This document shows positions 44,275 to 51,722 of a stretch of 64,000 nucleotides of DNA, one piece after another. The stretch comes from Acidobacteriota bacterium (GTDB taxonomy: Bacteria; Acidobacteriota; Terriglobia; UBA7540): assembly GCA_004298155.1 (NCBI GenBank), contig SCRD01000024.1, positions 434,001 to 498,000 of the forward strand, given 5' to 3'. A program made the position numbers and the translations under genes. The first letter of the stretch is position 1. The number at the start of each line of letters is the position of its first letter. The notes under the pieces are model-generated. The model did not search any database and was not told where the DNA came from. It saw nothing but the letters and a program-made list of their open reading frames with translations.

Positions 44275-45249
44275 CTAATTTGCATGGCAAATGAAATGCT
44301 CCTCGACATCCCTATAAAGCTCGCAAATGTAATCGCAGTCAATTGACCTTAGAAGTTTGGGCAGTTCCGTTTTGTCTTCCGGGTTGTGATATGCCGACAT
44401 CGCGATAATTGGCCTGAACGTTTTGATCGACTCTGCCGCGCCCCTGAGTATTCTCGCCTCGTACCCCTCTGTATCGATCTTAAGAAAATCGAACCGTGCG
44501 ATTCTGTTCCGCGATACAAATTCGTCGATCGTCGTAACGGCAACCTTCTCCCAGTTGCCGCTACCAGCCCCCAGTTGTTTACAAAGCGGGCTGTCCTCAA
44601 TGACATTGCCTAAATGACCGACACCCCTGTTCAAGAGTTTCTTCTCGGCAGCCGCTTCTCCGAGGCCGGCATTGAAGCAGGTCAGATTGGAATATCCCTT
44701 CGCATTGGTTTCCAGAAATGAGAACGTACCCGCCGCCGGCTCAAACACGTATACATGACCCTCCGGAGCAAGGTGGGCGGCAAGGACGGAGAAGGGACCA
44801 ATGTTTGCGCCGGCATCGATGACGACGGAATCCTTCTTAATAAATTTTCTGGCGTGATACTGATCGGCCAAAGCAACGTGCAATACTAAGGTGAGTGCAT
44901 CCAAGCGATCAGGCATATGAAACGCGCGTCCGAAAAGGTTGACCGAGCCATCCGCCGAAAGATAATCGCCTAATTCATCCCTTGCTTCCAGGTTGAAAAC
45001 TTCTCTTTGCCGCCTCAAATACAACGATTTGGATGAGCACACGCTAAGCGGCAGCATCAGAACTAGAAATTCCTTAAGAGAAAAATATCTTTTTGCGACC
45101 CCGAGAATGTAGAGCCTTCTTTCGTTCAGAGGTGACCGGCTTTTTATGAGGCGCGTAATCGGCGTGCCTCTCTCAAAGAAATCAACGATGGATTTATCGG
45201 GCAATTTGTCGGTGTTCCGCTTCCTTGCTTCCATCTCTTGGCCCAGCAT
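44275..45249 (-). CDS. FkbM-family SAM-dependent methyltransferase
   Basis: 324 residues from ATG 45249 (a TTG at 45267 is possible). FkbM core in the second half: SVVIDAGANIGPFSVLAAHL, VYVFEPAAGTFSFLETNA, TTIDEFVSRNRIARFDFLK (shown as TTIDEFV and DFLKIDTEGYEA), ending IAMSAYHNPED. The N-terminal 110 residues are extra and basic. FkbM enzymes O-methylate sugars or other hydroxyls. Codon and base use look slightly less G+C-rich than the neighbours, which may mean separate acquisition. Confidence 0.87.
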   Translation of the reverse strand: MLGQEMEARKRNTDKLPDKSIVDFFERGTPITRLIKSRSPLNERRLYILGVAKRYFSLKEFLVLMLPLSVCSSKSLYLRRQREVFNLEARDELGDYLSADGSVNLFGRAFHMPDRLDALTLVLHVALADQYHARKFIKKDSVVIDAGANIGPFSVLAAHLAPEGHVYVFEPAAGTFSFLETNAKGYSNLTCFNAGLGEAAAEKKLLNRGVGHLGNVIEDSPLCKQLGAGSGNWEKVAVTTIDEFVSRNRIARFDFLKIDTEGYEARILRGAAESIKTFRPIIAMSAYHNPEDKTELPKLLRSIDCDYICELYRDVEEHFICHAN

Positions 45250-45300
45250 TGTCAAATCTCGACCCAAGGGAACTATGTCTGGCCCATCATCACGGATAAG

Positions 45301-46605
45301 TTAGCGGAGTAGCACAGACCGCCGATCTTGCGGTCTGCGGCTCTTATCCTGATCCACCGAAAAACCGCGGACCTCACAATCGGAGGTCCGCGCTACTTCC
45401 TGAGGGCGGCCGCTCCTTGCCAGGCACTCGCGTATCACGGCACGTATCTTGTCCTCTTGCGCGTCCCACGACCATTCCCGCAGGAACCGCTGGTGGGCAC
45501 GGTCTGCGATGGCCCTGCCCAGCTCAGGATCGCGCGCTAAGCGGACGCAGGCAGAGGCAAAATCCTGCGCATCATCCGCATGCAGGAACTCTTCGCCATC
45601 GCGGACGCCGTATCCGAATGCGCCAATGGTTGTAGCCACAATCGGACATTTCCTGGCAAACCCCTCCGCCATTTTCACGCGCGTGCCGGCACCGAACCTG
45701 ATGGGGACAATCATTGCGGACCAGGTGGCAATTTCCTCTCCAGGATCTTCCAGCCAGCCCAGTCCCGCAATGTCCGGGCCCATCCCGCCCGCATCGCCGG
45801 TGCTCTTGCCAATGATGCGCAATTGGGCGCGAGGAAGTTCGCGTTTTATGTTGGGCCAAACGTCACGCGCAAACCATTCGAATCCTTCCCGGTTAGGCCT
45901 CCATCCGAGGGTTCCAATAAACCCGAGTCGTGGAGCTTCCGAAAGGAAAGAGCGGAGGACCGGTTGGGCGTTGAAGCCATTGGGAATAACGTGGACGCGA
46001 GGGTGGGCCCCGAACAGGCGGCTCTCATCTTCGCTGCAAACCGTTACCACGTCGAACCTCTCGGTGAACAACCGCTCTCGCCTCATCCATATCCAGGAAT
46101 GCCGGTAATCAAGCAAGCGTCTCGGGACATTGCCTCGTGTTCTCGCCATCGAGCGGCACATGTTGCTCGGGACATCCACAGTGTCCAACACGGAATGTGT
46201 CCACCGTCCAATTCGGCACGAATTGGCCGTCTTAACGTCTTGGACCCACACGACATCGTACCCTTGAACCAGATTCAACAATGCCGCGCGGTCGCAGGCG
46301 CTGATCGAGTATATGTCTGTCTCCAAACAACCGGCGTCAAACTCGCGACGGAAACGGCGGCCAAGCCGCCCAAAGGCGCCTTTGGGCGCCTCAGGTGCAG
46401 CGTGGAAGACCACGCGAACGTCAAATCCGCGCTTGTTCAGACTCACCATCTCCGGATCGTCGGTATGGCGTGGAATAATGGCGAATGAGACGTCCCCGAT
46501 CCGGCCCAGCAACCTGCTTATGTTTAGCGCGCGCTGCTGTGCCCCGTTGCCAAGCGGGAGAATCCAATCTCCCGTCACAAACAGGATTTTCAACCGTTGT
46601 TGCAT
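45301..46605 (-). CDS. GT4-like glycosyltransferase, C-terminal tail encoded by a repeat
   Basis: 434 residues. N-terminal KILFVTGDWILPLGNGAQQR, then VVWVQDVKTANSC and LDTVDVPSNMCRSM; donor domain LGFIGTLGWRPNREGFEWF, LGWLEDPGEEIATW and VPIRFGAGTRVKMAEGFARK, as in the sugar-transferase group found in exopolysaccharide loci. A GGGTGAGTGA site precedes the ATG. The last 30 or so residues (after SGRPQEVA) are read from palindromic repeat copy A and end in GFSVDQDKSRRPQDRR, so they are unlikely to be part of the ancestral enzyme. Confidence 0.86.
   Translation of the reverse strand: MQQRLKILFVTGDWILPLGNGAQQRALNISRLLGRIGDVSFAIIPRHTDDPEMVSLNKRGFDVRVVFHAAPEAPKGAFGRLGRRFRREFDAGCLETDIYSISACDRAALLNLVQGYDVVWVQDVKTANSCRIGRWTHSVLDTVDVPSNMCRSMARTRGNVPRRLLDYRHSWIWMRRERLFTERFDVVTVCSEDESRLFGAHPRVHVIPNGFNAQPVLRSFLSEAPRLGFIGTLGWRPNREGFEWFARDVWPNIKRELPRAQLRIIGKSTGDAGGMGPDIAGLGWLEDPGEEIATWSAMIVPIRFGAGTRVKMAEGFARKCPIVATTIGAFGYGVRDGEEFLHADDAQDFASACVRLARDPELGRAIADRAHQRFLREWSWDAQEDKIRAVIRECLARSGRPQEVARTSDCEVRGFSVDQDKSRRPQDRRSVLLR
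45309..45396. repeat. Palindromic repeat copy A
   Basis: 88 bases starting GTAGCACAGACC and ending GGTCCGCGCTAC. Two hairpins: CAGACCGC-CGATCTT-GCGGTCTG and CGCGGACCTC-ACAATCG-GAGGTCCGCG. The loops contain CGAT and ATCG, which could pair. About 88 percent identical by eye to copy B, 1.3 kb away. It covers the 3' end of the glycosyltransferase gene at 45301-46605. Confidence 0.85.
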
Positions 46606-46655
46606 TCACTCACCCGCTAAAAAGAAAAGCCGATCACGGTGCCGAATCCTGAGGA

Positions 46656-46744
46656 GTAGCGCAGACCGCCGATCTTGCGGTCTGCGGTTCTTAATCCTAA
46701 TTCGCGGAAAAACCGCGGACCTCACCATCGGAGGTCCGCGCTAC
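46656..46744. repeat. Palindromic repeat copy B
   Basis: 89 bases, GTAGCGCAGACC to GGTCCGCGCTAC, with the same two-hairpin layout as copy A (loops CGATCTT and ACCATCG). It is entirely intergenic, between the methyltransferase stop at 46751 and the glycosyltransferase start at 46605, and would form strong RNA hairpins on the minus-strand transcript. Confidence 0.85.
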
Positions 46745-46750
46745 CGCCTT

Positions 46751-47596
46751 TCAGGTCGTACATTTCGAAACCGCCAGCTCCAGATGGTCCGGCTTTCTCG
46801 CGGCCCGTCCCTCCCATTTGCGCAGGACCAGCGCCTGCGTGAGCGTGGGCCAGTCGGACCCGATGAAAAACTGCGGAAGACGTTCCAGGATGTCCCCGGG
46901 GCTGAACGCATCAAAGCCATACAGCTCTTCCGGGCGTCCGGCAGCCAGTTCGAGGCCGCTGTTTTCAATAAGCCAGCGGATCGAGATATTGCGGCCGAAC
47001 TTGTTCGTTTCGAGCCTGGTAAATGGCTTCAGATCAAGAAACAGGTCCACGGTCAGCACGAACAGGCCCCCGGGCTTGAGCACGCGCCGAACATGTTCCA
47101 GGATCGTCAGAACATCGTCTGGCGGGATATGCTCGATGGCAGAGATGCTAAAAACCCGGTCGAACGATTCATTCGCGAGCCCTGCATCCTCAATGAAGCA
47201 GTTCTTTAGGCAAACGCTTGTCCCAAACCGGCGGTTGAGCAGATTCACTGATTCCTGGTCCACCGGCCAGCCCACGCCATGCGCCGCCATGCCCGGATCA
47301 ACGTTGGTGACCTCGCACCCGCATCGGCTCAGGACGAACTGCAGGCCCGACAAGCCGCCGCCGATTTCAAGAACTTTGGCGCCTGGAAAAATGTCCAGCG
47401 CCTCGAAAGCCCACGGGTACTCAAAAGTCCGGGAGCCGTTGTTTCTCTGGAAGGCAAAGCATCCCACCATTTTCGCCGCCACCGGCTTGGTCCAATGCCT
47501 GGGCGGAATAAGCCCCCTCCATCGAAATCCGGCCGGGGACCCATTTCCACGGTTCCACTGCCGGTACGAAGCCGGAAAATCTCTCGAAGCCAGCAT
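46751..47596 (-). CDS. Class I SAM-dependent methyltransferase
   Basis: 281 residues from ATG 47596, chosen for the GAGGAAAACAAG ribosome-binding site just before it; the frame is open 69 bases further upstream. Core: AKVLEIGGGLSGLQFVLS, CEVTNVDPGMAAHGVG, FDRVFSISAIEHIPPDDV and VRRVLKPGGLFVLTVDLF. The C-terminal part is specific (DAFSPGDILERLPQF). It lies between gmd and the glycosyltransferase gene. Likely methylates a sugar of the repeat unit. Confidence 0.86.
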   Translation of the reverse strand: MLASRDFPASYRQWNRGNGSPAGFRWRGLIPPRHWTKPVAAKMVGCFAFQRNNGSRTFEYPWAFEALDIFPGAKVLEIGGGLSGLQFVLSRCGCEVTNVDPGMAAHGVGWPVDQESVNLLNRRFGTSVCLKNCFIEDAGLANESFDRVFSISAIEHIPPDDVLTILEHVRRVLKPGGLFVLTVDLFLDLKPFTRLETNKFGRNISIRWLIENSGLELAAGRPEELYGFDAFSPGDILERLPQFFIGSDWPTLTQALVLRKWEGRAARKPDHLELAVSKCTT

Positions 47597-47675
47597 CTTG
47601 TTTTCCTCAGGTATCCGCGTGATTCGATGTGAGGGTCCCAGCCGCAAGGGCGAATGGTTCTGCAAGCCCCCGGTA

Positions 47676-48692
47676 CTACTCTGCCGCCATCATGAGGTCC
47701 CGCTCAGAGGTCCCGAGCGATTCCCGGCCTAAAGCCAAGTCAGACCGGACCATCATTCGGACCAATTGCACGAAATCTGTCGCCGGCTTCCAGCCGAACT
47801 CTTTTTGGGCCAGGCTTGGGTCCGCACGCAGATCGTGGATTTCCCCCGTTCGCAGAAACCGTGGGTCCACTTCCACCCAGTCCTCGAAGACGGGCACGTC
47901 AGCGGTTCCGCAAATGGCGCTGAGTTCTTTCAAGGTCTGTCGCACAAAATCTTCGACGCTGTGTGAAATTCCCGTGCCAACCACGTAATCCTTCGGCGCG
48001 CTGTTTTGCAGCATGGCGTGCATCGCCTTCACATAGTCGCCTGCAAATCCCCAGTCCCGCCTCGCGTGCAAATTTCCCAGCTTGAGCTTCGTCCTGTCGC
48101 CCAGCGCCCAGCGGGCCGCGGCCCGCGTTATTTTGCGGGTCACCATTTCCGGCCCGCGCCGCGGGGATTCATGGTTGAACAGGATGCCCGCAGCCACAAA
48201 GAGCCCCCGGTTGCGGTAGACCTCCACGAGGCGGTGGGCCGCCATCTTTGAAACCCCGTAAGGGGACATGGGCTGGAACAGAGTTTGCTCACTACGCGCG
48301 CCATCGGCGTTCCCGAACATTTCCGAGGTGGATGCCTGGTAAACCCGCGTGCCAGGCTTCTGGCGCTCGACAATTTGCAGCAATCGCGATAGCCCCCCCG
48401 CGTTGATGTCAAAAGTCTCAGCGGGATGCTCCCAGCTCGTGGGAACAAAAACCTGGGCCGCCAGGTTGTAGAGTTCGTCGGGCCAGGCCTTCTGGAACGC
48501 CACCGCAAGCGATTCGGCGTCCCGCAGGTCGCCGTACACCAGCTCAATGCGATGGGCAAAAGGACCCAGCCATCGTGACGTTGCCGGCTCTCGCCGCACA
48601 AGGCCCCAGACCTCATAGCCGAGGTCCAGCAGGTACTCGGCAAGATAACTTCCGTCCTGGCCGGAAATGCCCGTGATCAGTGCTTTCTTCAT
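47676..48692 (-). CDS. gmd: GDP-mannose 4,6-dehydratase
   Basis: 338 residues from ATG 48692. Makes GDP-4-keto-6-deoxy-mannose, the precursor of GDP-fucose, GDP-rhamnose and related sugars. NAD motif ITGISGQDGSYLAEYLL, STSEMFG, YGVSKMAAHRLVEVYRN as Tyr-Lys pair, GILFNHESPRRG and NLHARRDWGFAGDYV are all hallmarks of Gmd. No fucose synthase (Fcl) is found in the window; the RmlD-like protein at 31071 is the best candidate for the reduction step. Confidence 0.93.
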   Translation of the reverse strand: MKKALITGISGQDGSYLAEYLLDLGYEVWGLVRREPATSRWLGPFAHRIELVYGDLRDAESLAVAFQKAWPDELYNLAAQVFVPTSWEHPAETFDINAGGLSRLLQIVERQKPGTRVYQASTSEMFGNADGARSEQTLFQPMSPYGVSKMAAHRLVEVYRNRGLFVAAGILFNHESPRRGPEMVTRKITRAAARWALGDRTKLKLGNLHARRDWGFAGDYVKAMHAMLQNSAPKDYVVGTGISHSVEDFVRQTLKELSAICGTADVPVFEDWVEVDPRFLRTGEIHDLRADPSLAQKEFGWKPATDFVQLVRMMVRSDLALGRESLGTSERDLMMAAE

Positions 48693-48741
48693 TTCACGCA
48701 ATCCTTTGCTTTGAGTAACTCAGTGGAGAGGCCGGGGGGAT

Positions 48742-50277
48742 TCAGCGCGCCAGCCTGAGCAGGAGCATGATCTGCCCTTTTTCCTCCAGGCTTAGTACAT
48801 AACGCCAGGCGGCCAGTAGAAACCCGCCGCCGAGCGCGAGGGCGAGGATGGCCTCGCCAATGAGGGCGTGGGTTGAGACCCACAGGAGCGCCAGCCCCGC
48901 CGCGAGGGCCGCCAGTGTTCCCAGGCTGCGCCGCAAGTCTCTGCCGGCCAGGAGGCGCGCAGGCGTCCGGGTAAGCCAGCAAGCCGCCACAAGGTAGAAA
49001 GCCAGCTCCAATGTGGAGCGCAACGCCCAGGCCAGGGCCGCGCCCGGCAGGCCGAAGCGCGTGGCCAGGAACCAGACCAGGACAAGGTAAAAGGGCAGCT
49101 CTGCCATGTGTACCTTGGACGGAATATCGGGCCGGCCGACGCCCAGGAGAAGGCTGTACGGGACCCACGCCAGCGAGTTGGCAAAGGCGGCTATGGCCAT
49201 GATCTGGAGAACCAGCGTGCCCTCGCTCGCAAACTTTGGGCCCAGCCACAGCAGCAGGAGCGGCCGGGCAAAAAAGACCAGCAGCAGGGCGGCGGGGCCG
49301 ACCATCAGGATCAAGAACTTGAGCGAACGGACAAACGTGCGCCTGATCCATTCGCCATCCCCACGCCCGGCAGACGTGCTGAAGGCAGGAAAGAGCGTGG
49401 ACACAAGGCTGGTGGGGAGGATCAGCATCTTTGTCGCGATCATGTATGGCGGAGCGTAATAGCCGACGGCCGCGATGGAAACAATTGACCCGATGAGAAA
49501 CCGGTCAAAATAGTTGAGGATGGGGCCGACAATGCTGGTGACCGTGACCCAGCCGCCAAAGCTGAGCAGCGACCGGACGAGGCGGAAATCAAACCGGACA
49601 CGGCGCAGCGCGGGATAGAGCCGAAGGCAAAGCACCGTGACCACAGCAAGCGTGGCAAGCCGCGCCACGGCCAGGGCAAGCACGATGGCCGGCAGCCCGA
49701 ACCCAAGCGCCAGCACAGCCACGGGCAGAAGGTAACTGATGGAACTGGCAGGGATGCTGACTGCGTTCAGCAGGTCAAAGCGCTGCGACGCTCCCAGCAC
49801 GCCCTGCATGGAGGCGTTGGCAAAGTCAAAGACCAGAAGCGCAGCCATGATCAGGAGAATCATGTGGGCCTCGGCATGAAGGCCGGCGGGAATCTTGAGC
49901 ACTCGCTCCACCAGATAGGGTGAGGTGGCAGCCAGTGCGATTCCGCCCGCAAAGCCCATCAGCGTCTGGCTCGCAAGCGCCGTCCACACCAGCTCCGGCA
50001 GCTTCCCGGCTTCACCCTTGCCCAGAAGCTCGGCCACAAATTTGGTGGTGGCCGGGCCAATGCCCAGATTGAAGAGCGCGAAATAGCCCACTACAATCCA
50101 GGCCAGCGAAAGCAGCCCGTAACGGTCCGGCCCCAGGTGATGGATCACGTAAGGGACGGTGACGATGGCCACGATAAGAGGCGTAACACGGCCGGCAAGG
50201 TTCAGCGCCGTGTTGCGGGCCAGCGTGCGTCCGCTGACATCAACCTGAATGGCGGATTTTTCTTCGGTTGGCTTCAT
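48742..50277 (-). CDS. Wzx-type polysaccharide flippase (MOP superfamily)
   Basis: 511 residues with 12-14 hydrophobic helices. N-terminal LARNTALNLAGRVTPLIVAI and GPDRYGLLSLAWIVVGYFALF are typical of Polysacc_synt / MVF-type flippases. It should move the undecaprenyl-linked repeat unit across the inner membrane. The 352 bp upstream are non-coding, so this gene may head its own transcript. It is accompanied by a Wzz-kinase and a Wza-like exporter, the normal Wzx/Wzy set. Confidence 0.9.
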   Translation of the reverse strand: MKPTEEKSAIQVDVSGRTLARNTALNLAGRVTPLIVAIVTVPYVIHHLGPDRYGLLSLAWIVVGYFALFNLGIGPATTKFVAELLGKGEAGKLPELVWTALASQTLMGFAGGIALAATSPYLVERVLKIPAGLHAEAHMILLIMAALLVFDFANASMQGVLGASQRFDLLNAVSIPASSISYLLPVAVLALGFGLPAIVLALAVARLATLAVVTVLCLRLYPALRRVRFDFRLVRSLLSFGGWVTVTSIVGPILNYFDRFLIGSIVSIAAVGYYAPPYMIATKMLILPTSLVSTLFPAFSTSAGRGDGEWIRRTFVRSLKFLILMVGPAALLLVFFARPLLLLWLGPKFASEGTLVLQIMAIAAFANSLAWVPYSLLLGVGRPDIPSKVHMAELPFYLVLVWFLATRFGLPGAALAWALRSTLELAFYLVAACWLTRTPARLLAGRDLRRSLGTLAALAAGLALLWVSTHALIGEAILALALGGGFLLAAWRYVLSLEEKGQIMLLLRLAR

Positions 50278-50629
50278 GCAATCCAGAGGACAGTTGAAGC
50301 GGTCCAGAGCGCGCCGGCAACAGGAATGCGGCGGGCCCGCCCTTGCGGCCGCGACGGCAACGCGTTGCCGGTGAAAGAGAGCGCGTTAATCAGAAAGGCG
50401 GGCGGGCGGAATGCTATCAGAGCCTCTGCTAGTAGGCTACATACTGTCCGGACCCTTCCAAATGGGACGTATGGGATTTTCCAGTCTGCAAATTTCAAAA
50501 AATGTAAGTTATTGAAATATAACAATTTGGTTTTATTATATGGCTCGTGAATTTGTCATTTTTCAAAAAGCTGTTGATTTTCGGTACAGCGTGTAAGTTT
50601 TACCCGCCCGTACGAATTCATGTGCTCCA
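50278..50629. other. A+T-rich intergenic region
   Basis: 352 bases between the Wzx and exporter genes, with a markedly A+T-rich block at about 50490-50580 against the G+C-rich surroundings. No coding frame is convincing. It holds a perfect TATAAT on the minus strand and probably the promoter for the glycosyltransferase half of the locus. Confidence 0.55.
50535..50540 (-). promoter_or_regulatory. Candidate -10 box upstream of the Wzx gene
   Basis: TATAAT on the minus strand in an A+T-rich block. No good -35 box lies at 16-18 bp; a TTGAAA is 20 bp upstream. If used, it would give a leader of about 250 nt before the flippase ATG. Confidence 0.3.
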
Positions 50630-51697
50630 TTATCTGATGATCAGGTATCCCGTTGCCAACATCACGGCCCCTCCGATTCCTTTGATCGCCGCCAGGCCGA
50701 CAGCCTTCCCTGTACTCCCCGGCACGTAGACCAGGTCATTCGCTTCCAGGGTGACATCAGGCTCCTTACGCGCCATGATCTTGGGCAGATTCAGCGGGAC
50801 GGTTTGCCGCTGGCCATTCGAATCCTCCCGCACGATCACGGCTTTGTCGGGTTTGGCGGTGGCTTGCCATCCGCCCGTGAGCGCCATCAGCTTTGAGACC
50901 GTAAGCTGCTGGCCGCGGCCCAGTGGGAACGCTCCGGGAGTCTTAAAGTCTCCGGCAGCGAAGACTTTCTGATCGGGAAGGACCTGAACGGTATCCCCTG
51001 GCTGAACGGGGATGTTGAATCTTGGGTCTGTCCCGGAGAGTACTTTCTTCAGCGCTAGATCATACGATATAGCGCTTCCAGTTCCGTCGACTCGAGTCAC
51101 TAGTACACTATTCCCGGCCCCGTCCTGGGGACCTCCCGCAAGCATAAGCGTCTCCTGCAATGTTAGAGGTTGCATTTCCTGCAGCACCTGCGGATTCCTG
51201 ACACTCCCACCCACGACGACAGGCTTGCTCTCAACTCTGATTACTGCGACGCTTACCTGGGGGTCAAGAAGGATTTGAAGTTGCTTTAGCTCTAGAGCAA
51301 CGTCCTGCCCGATCTCCTGCGTCGTTTTTCCATTGATCCCAAGCGGGCGCGGGAAATAGGAAAGCACGAGTGTCCCTTCCGATCCCACAACAGCGATTCG
51401 GTTGAACTCAGGCATGTCATAGACGGTGATACCCAGAACGTCCCCTTTCCCCACTCGATACTCAGGGGGAGCGCTTGTGGCGGAGGAAACAGGCGCCGTC
51501 GTCGTTATCGGCTGCTGCAAGGACGGAGACTGCGTGGAAGTTGATGTGGATGTAAGGGAGGAAGATGATTGAGCCAACACCGGAGTCGTCATCCCTAATA
51601 CAGCGCCCGCCAAAGCGACTGTGACTGCAACAACTATTCTGAAGCGAATGGGACGCAGCCGCCAAAGAATCGTTTGAGGAAAGCAGGAATGCGCCAT
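50630..51697 (-). CDS. Polysaccharide export protein (Wza/Poly_export, SLBB)
   Basis: 355 residues from ATG 51697, chosen for the AGGAG five bases upstream; the open frame extends into the kinase gene but that part is a shadow. Signal peptide FRIVVAVTVALAGAVLG to PVLA. Poly_export domain: YRVGKGDVLGITVYDMPEFN and a PLGINGKTTQEIG block. Two SLBB-type repeats follow (VVVGGSVRNPQVLQEM, VFAAGDFKTPGAFPLG). The C-terminus has a hydrophobic segment (AVGLAAIKGIGGAVMLATG), unusual for a lipoprotein-type Wza; no lipobox Cys. It forms the outer part of the export channel. Confidence 0.88.
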   Translation of the reverse strand: MAHSCFPQTILWRLRPIRFRIVVAVTVALAGAVLGMTTPVLAQSSSSLTSTSTSTQSPSLQQPITTTAPVSSATSAPPEYRVGKGDVLGITVYDMPEFNRIAVVGSEGTLVLSYFPRPLGINGKTTQEIGQDVALELKQLQILLDPQVSVAVIRVESKPVVVGGSVRNPQVLQEMQPLTLQETLMLAGGPQDGAGNSVLVTRVDGTGSAISYDLALKKVLSGTDPRFNIPVQPGDTVQVLPDQKVFAAGDFKTPGAFPLGRGQQLTVSKLMALTGGWQATAKPDKAVIVREDSNGQRQTVPLNLPKIMARKEPDVTLEANDLVYVPGSTGKAVGLAAIKGIGGAVMLATGYLIIR

Positions 51698-51722
51698 CAG
51701 TTCTCCTCGTGGAGGATCCCAA

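Noticed and set aside
46739-46748. GGCGGTAGC on the minus strand, identical to the core of the RfaH ops element
   Set aside because: It lies at the edge of palindromic repeat copy B, deep inside the locus and not in the leader. A 9-base match can arise by chance, and no second copy is seen near 62 kb.
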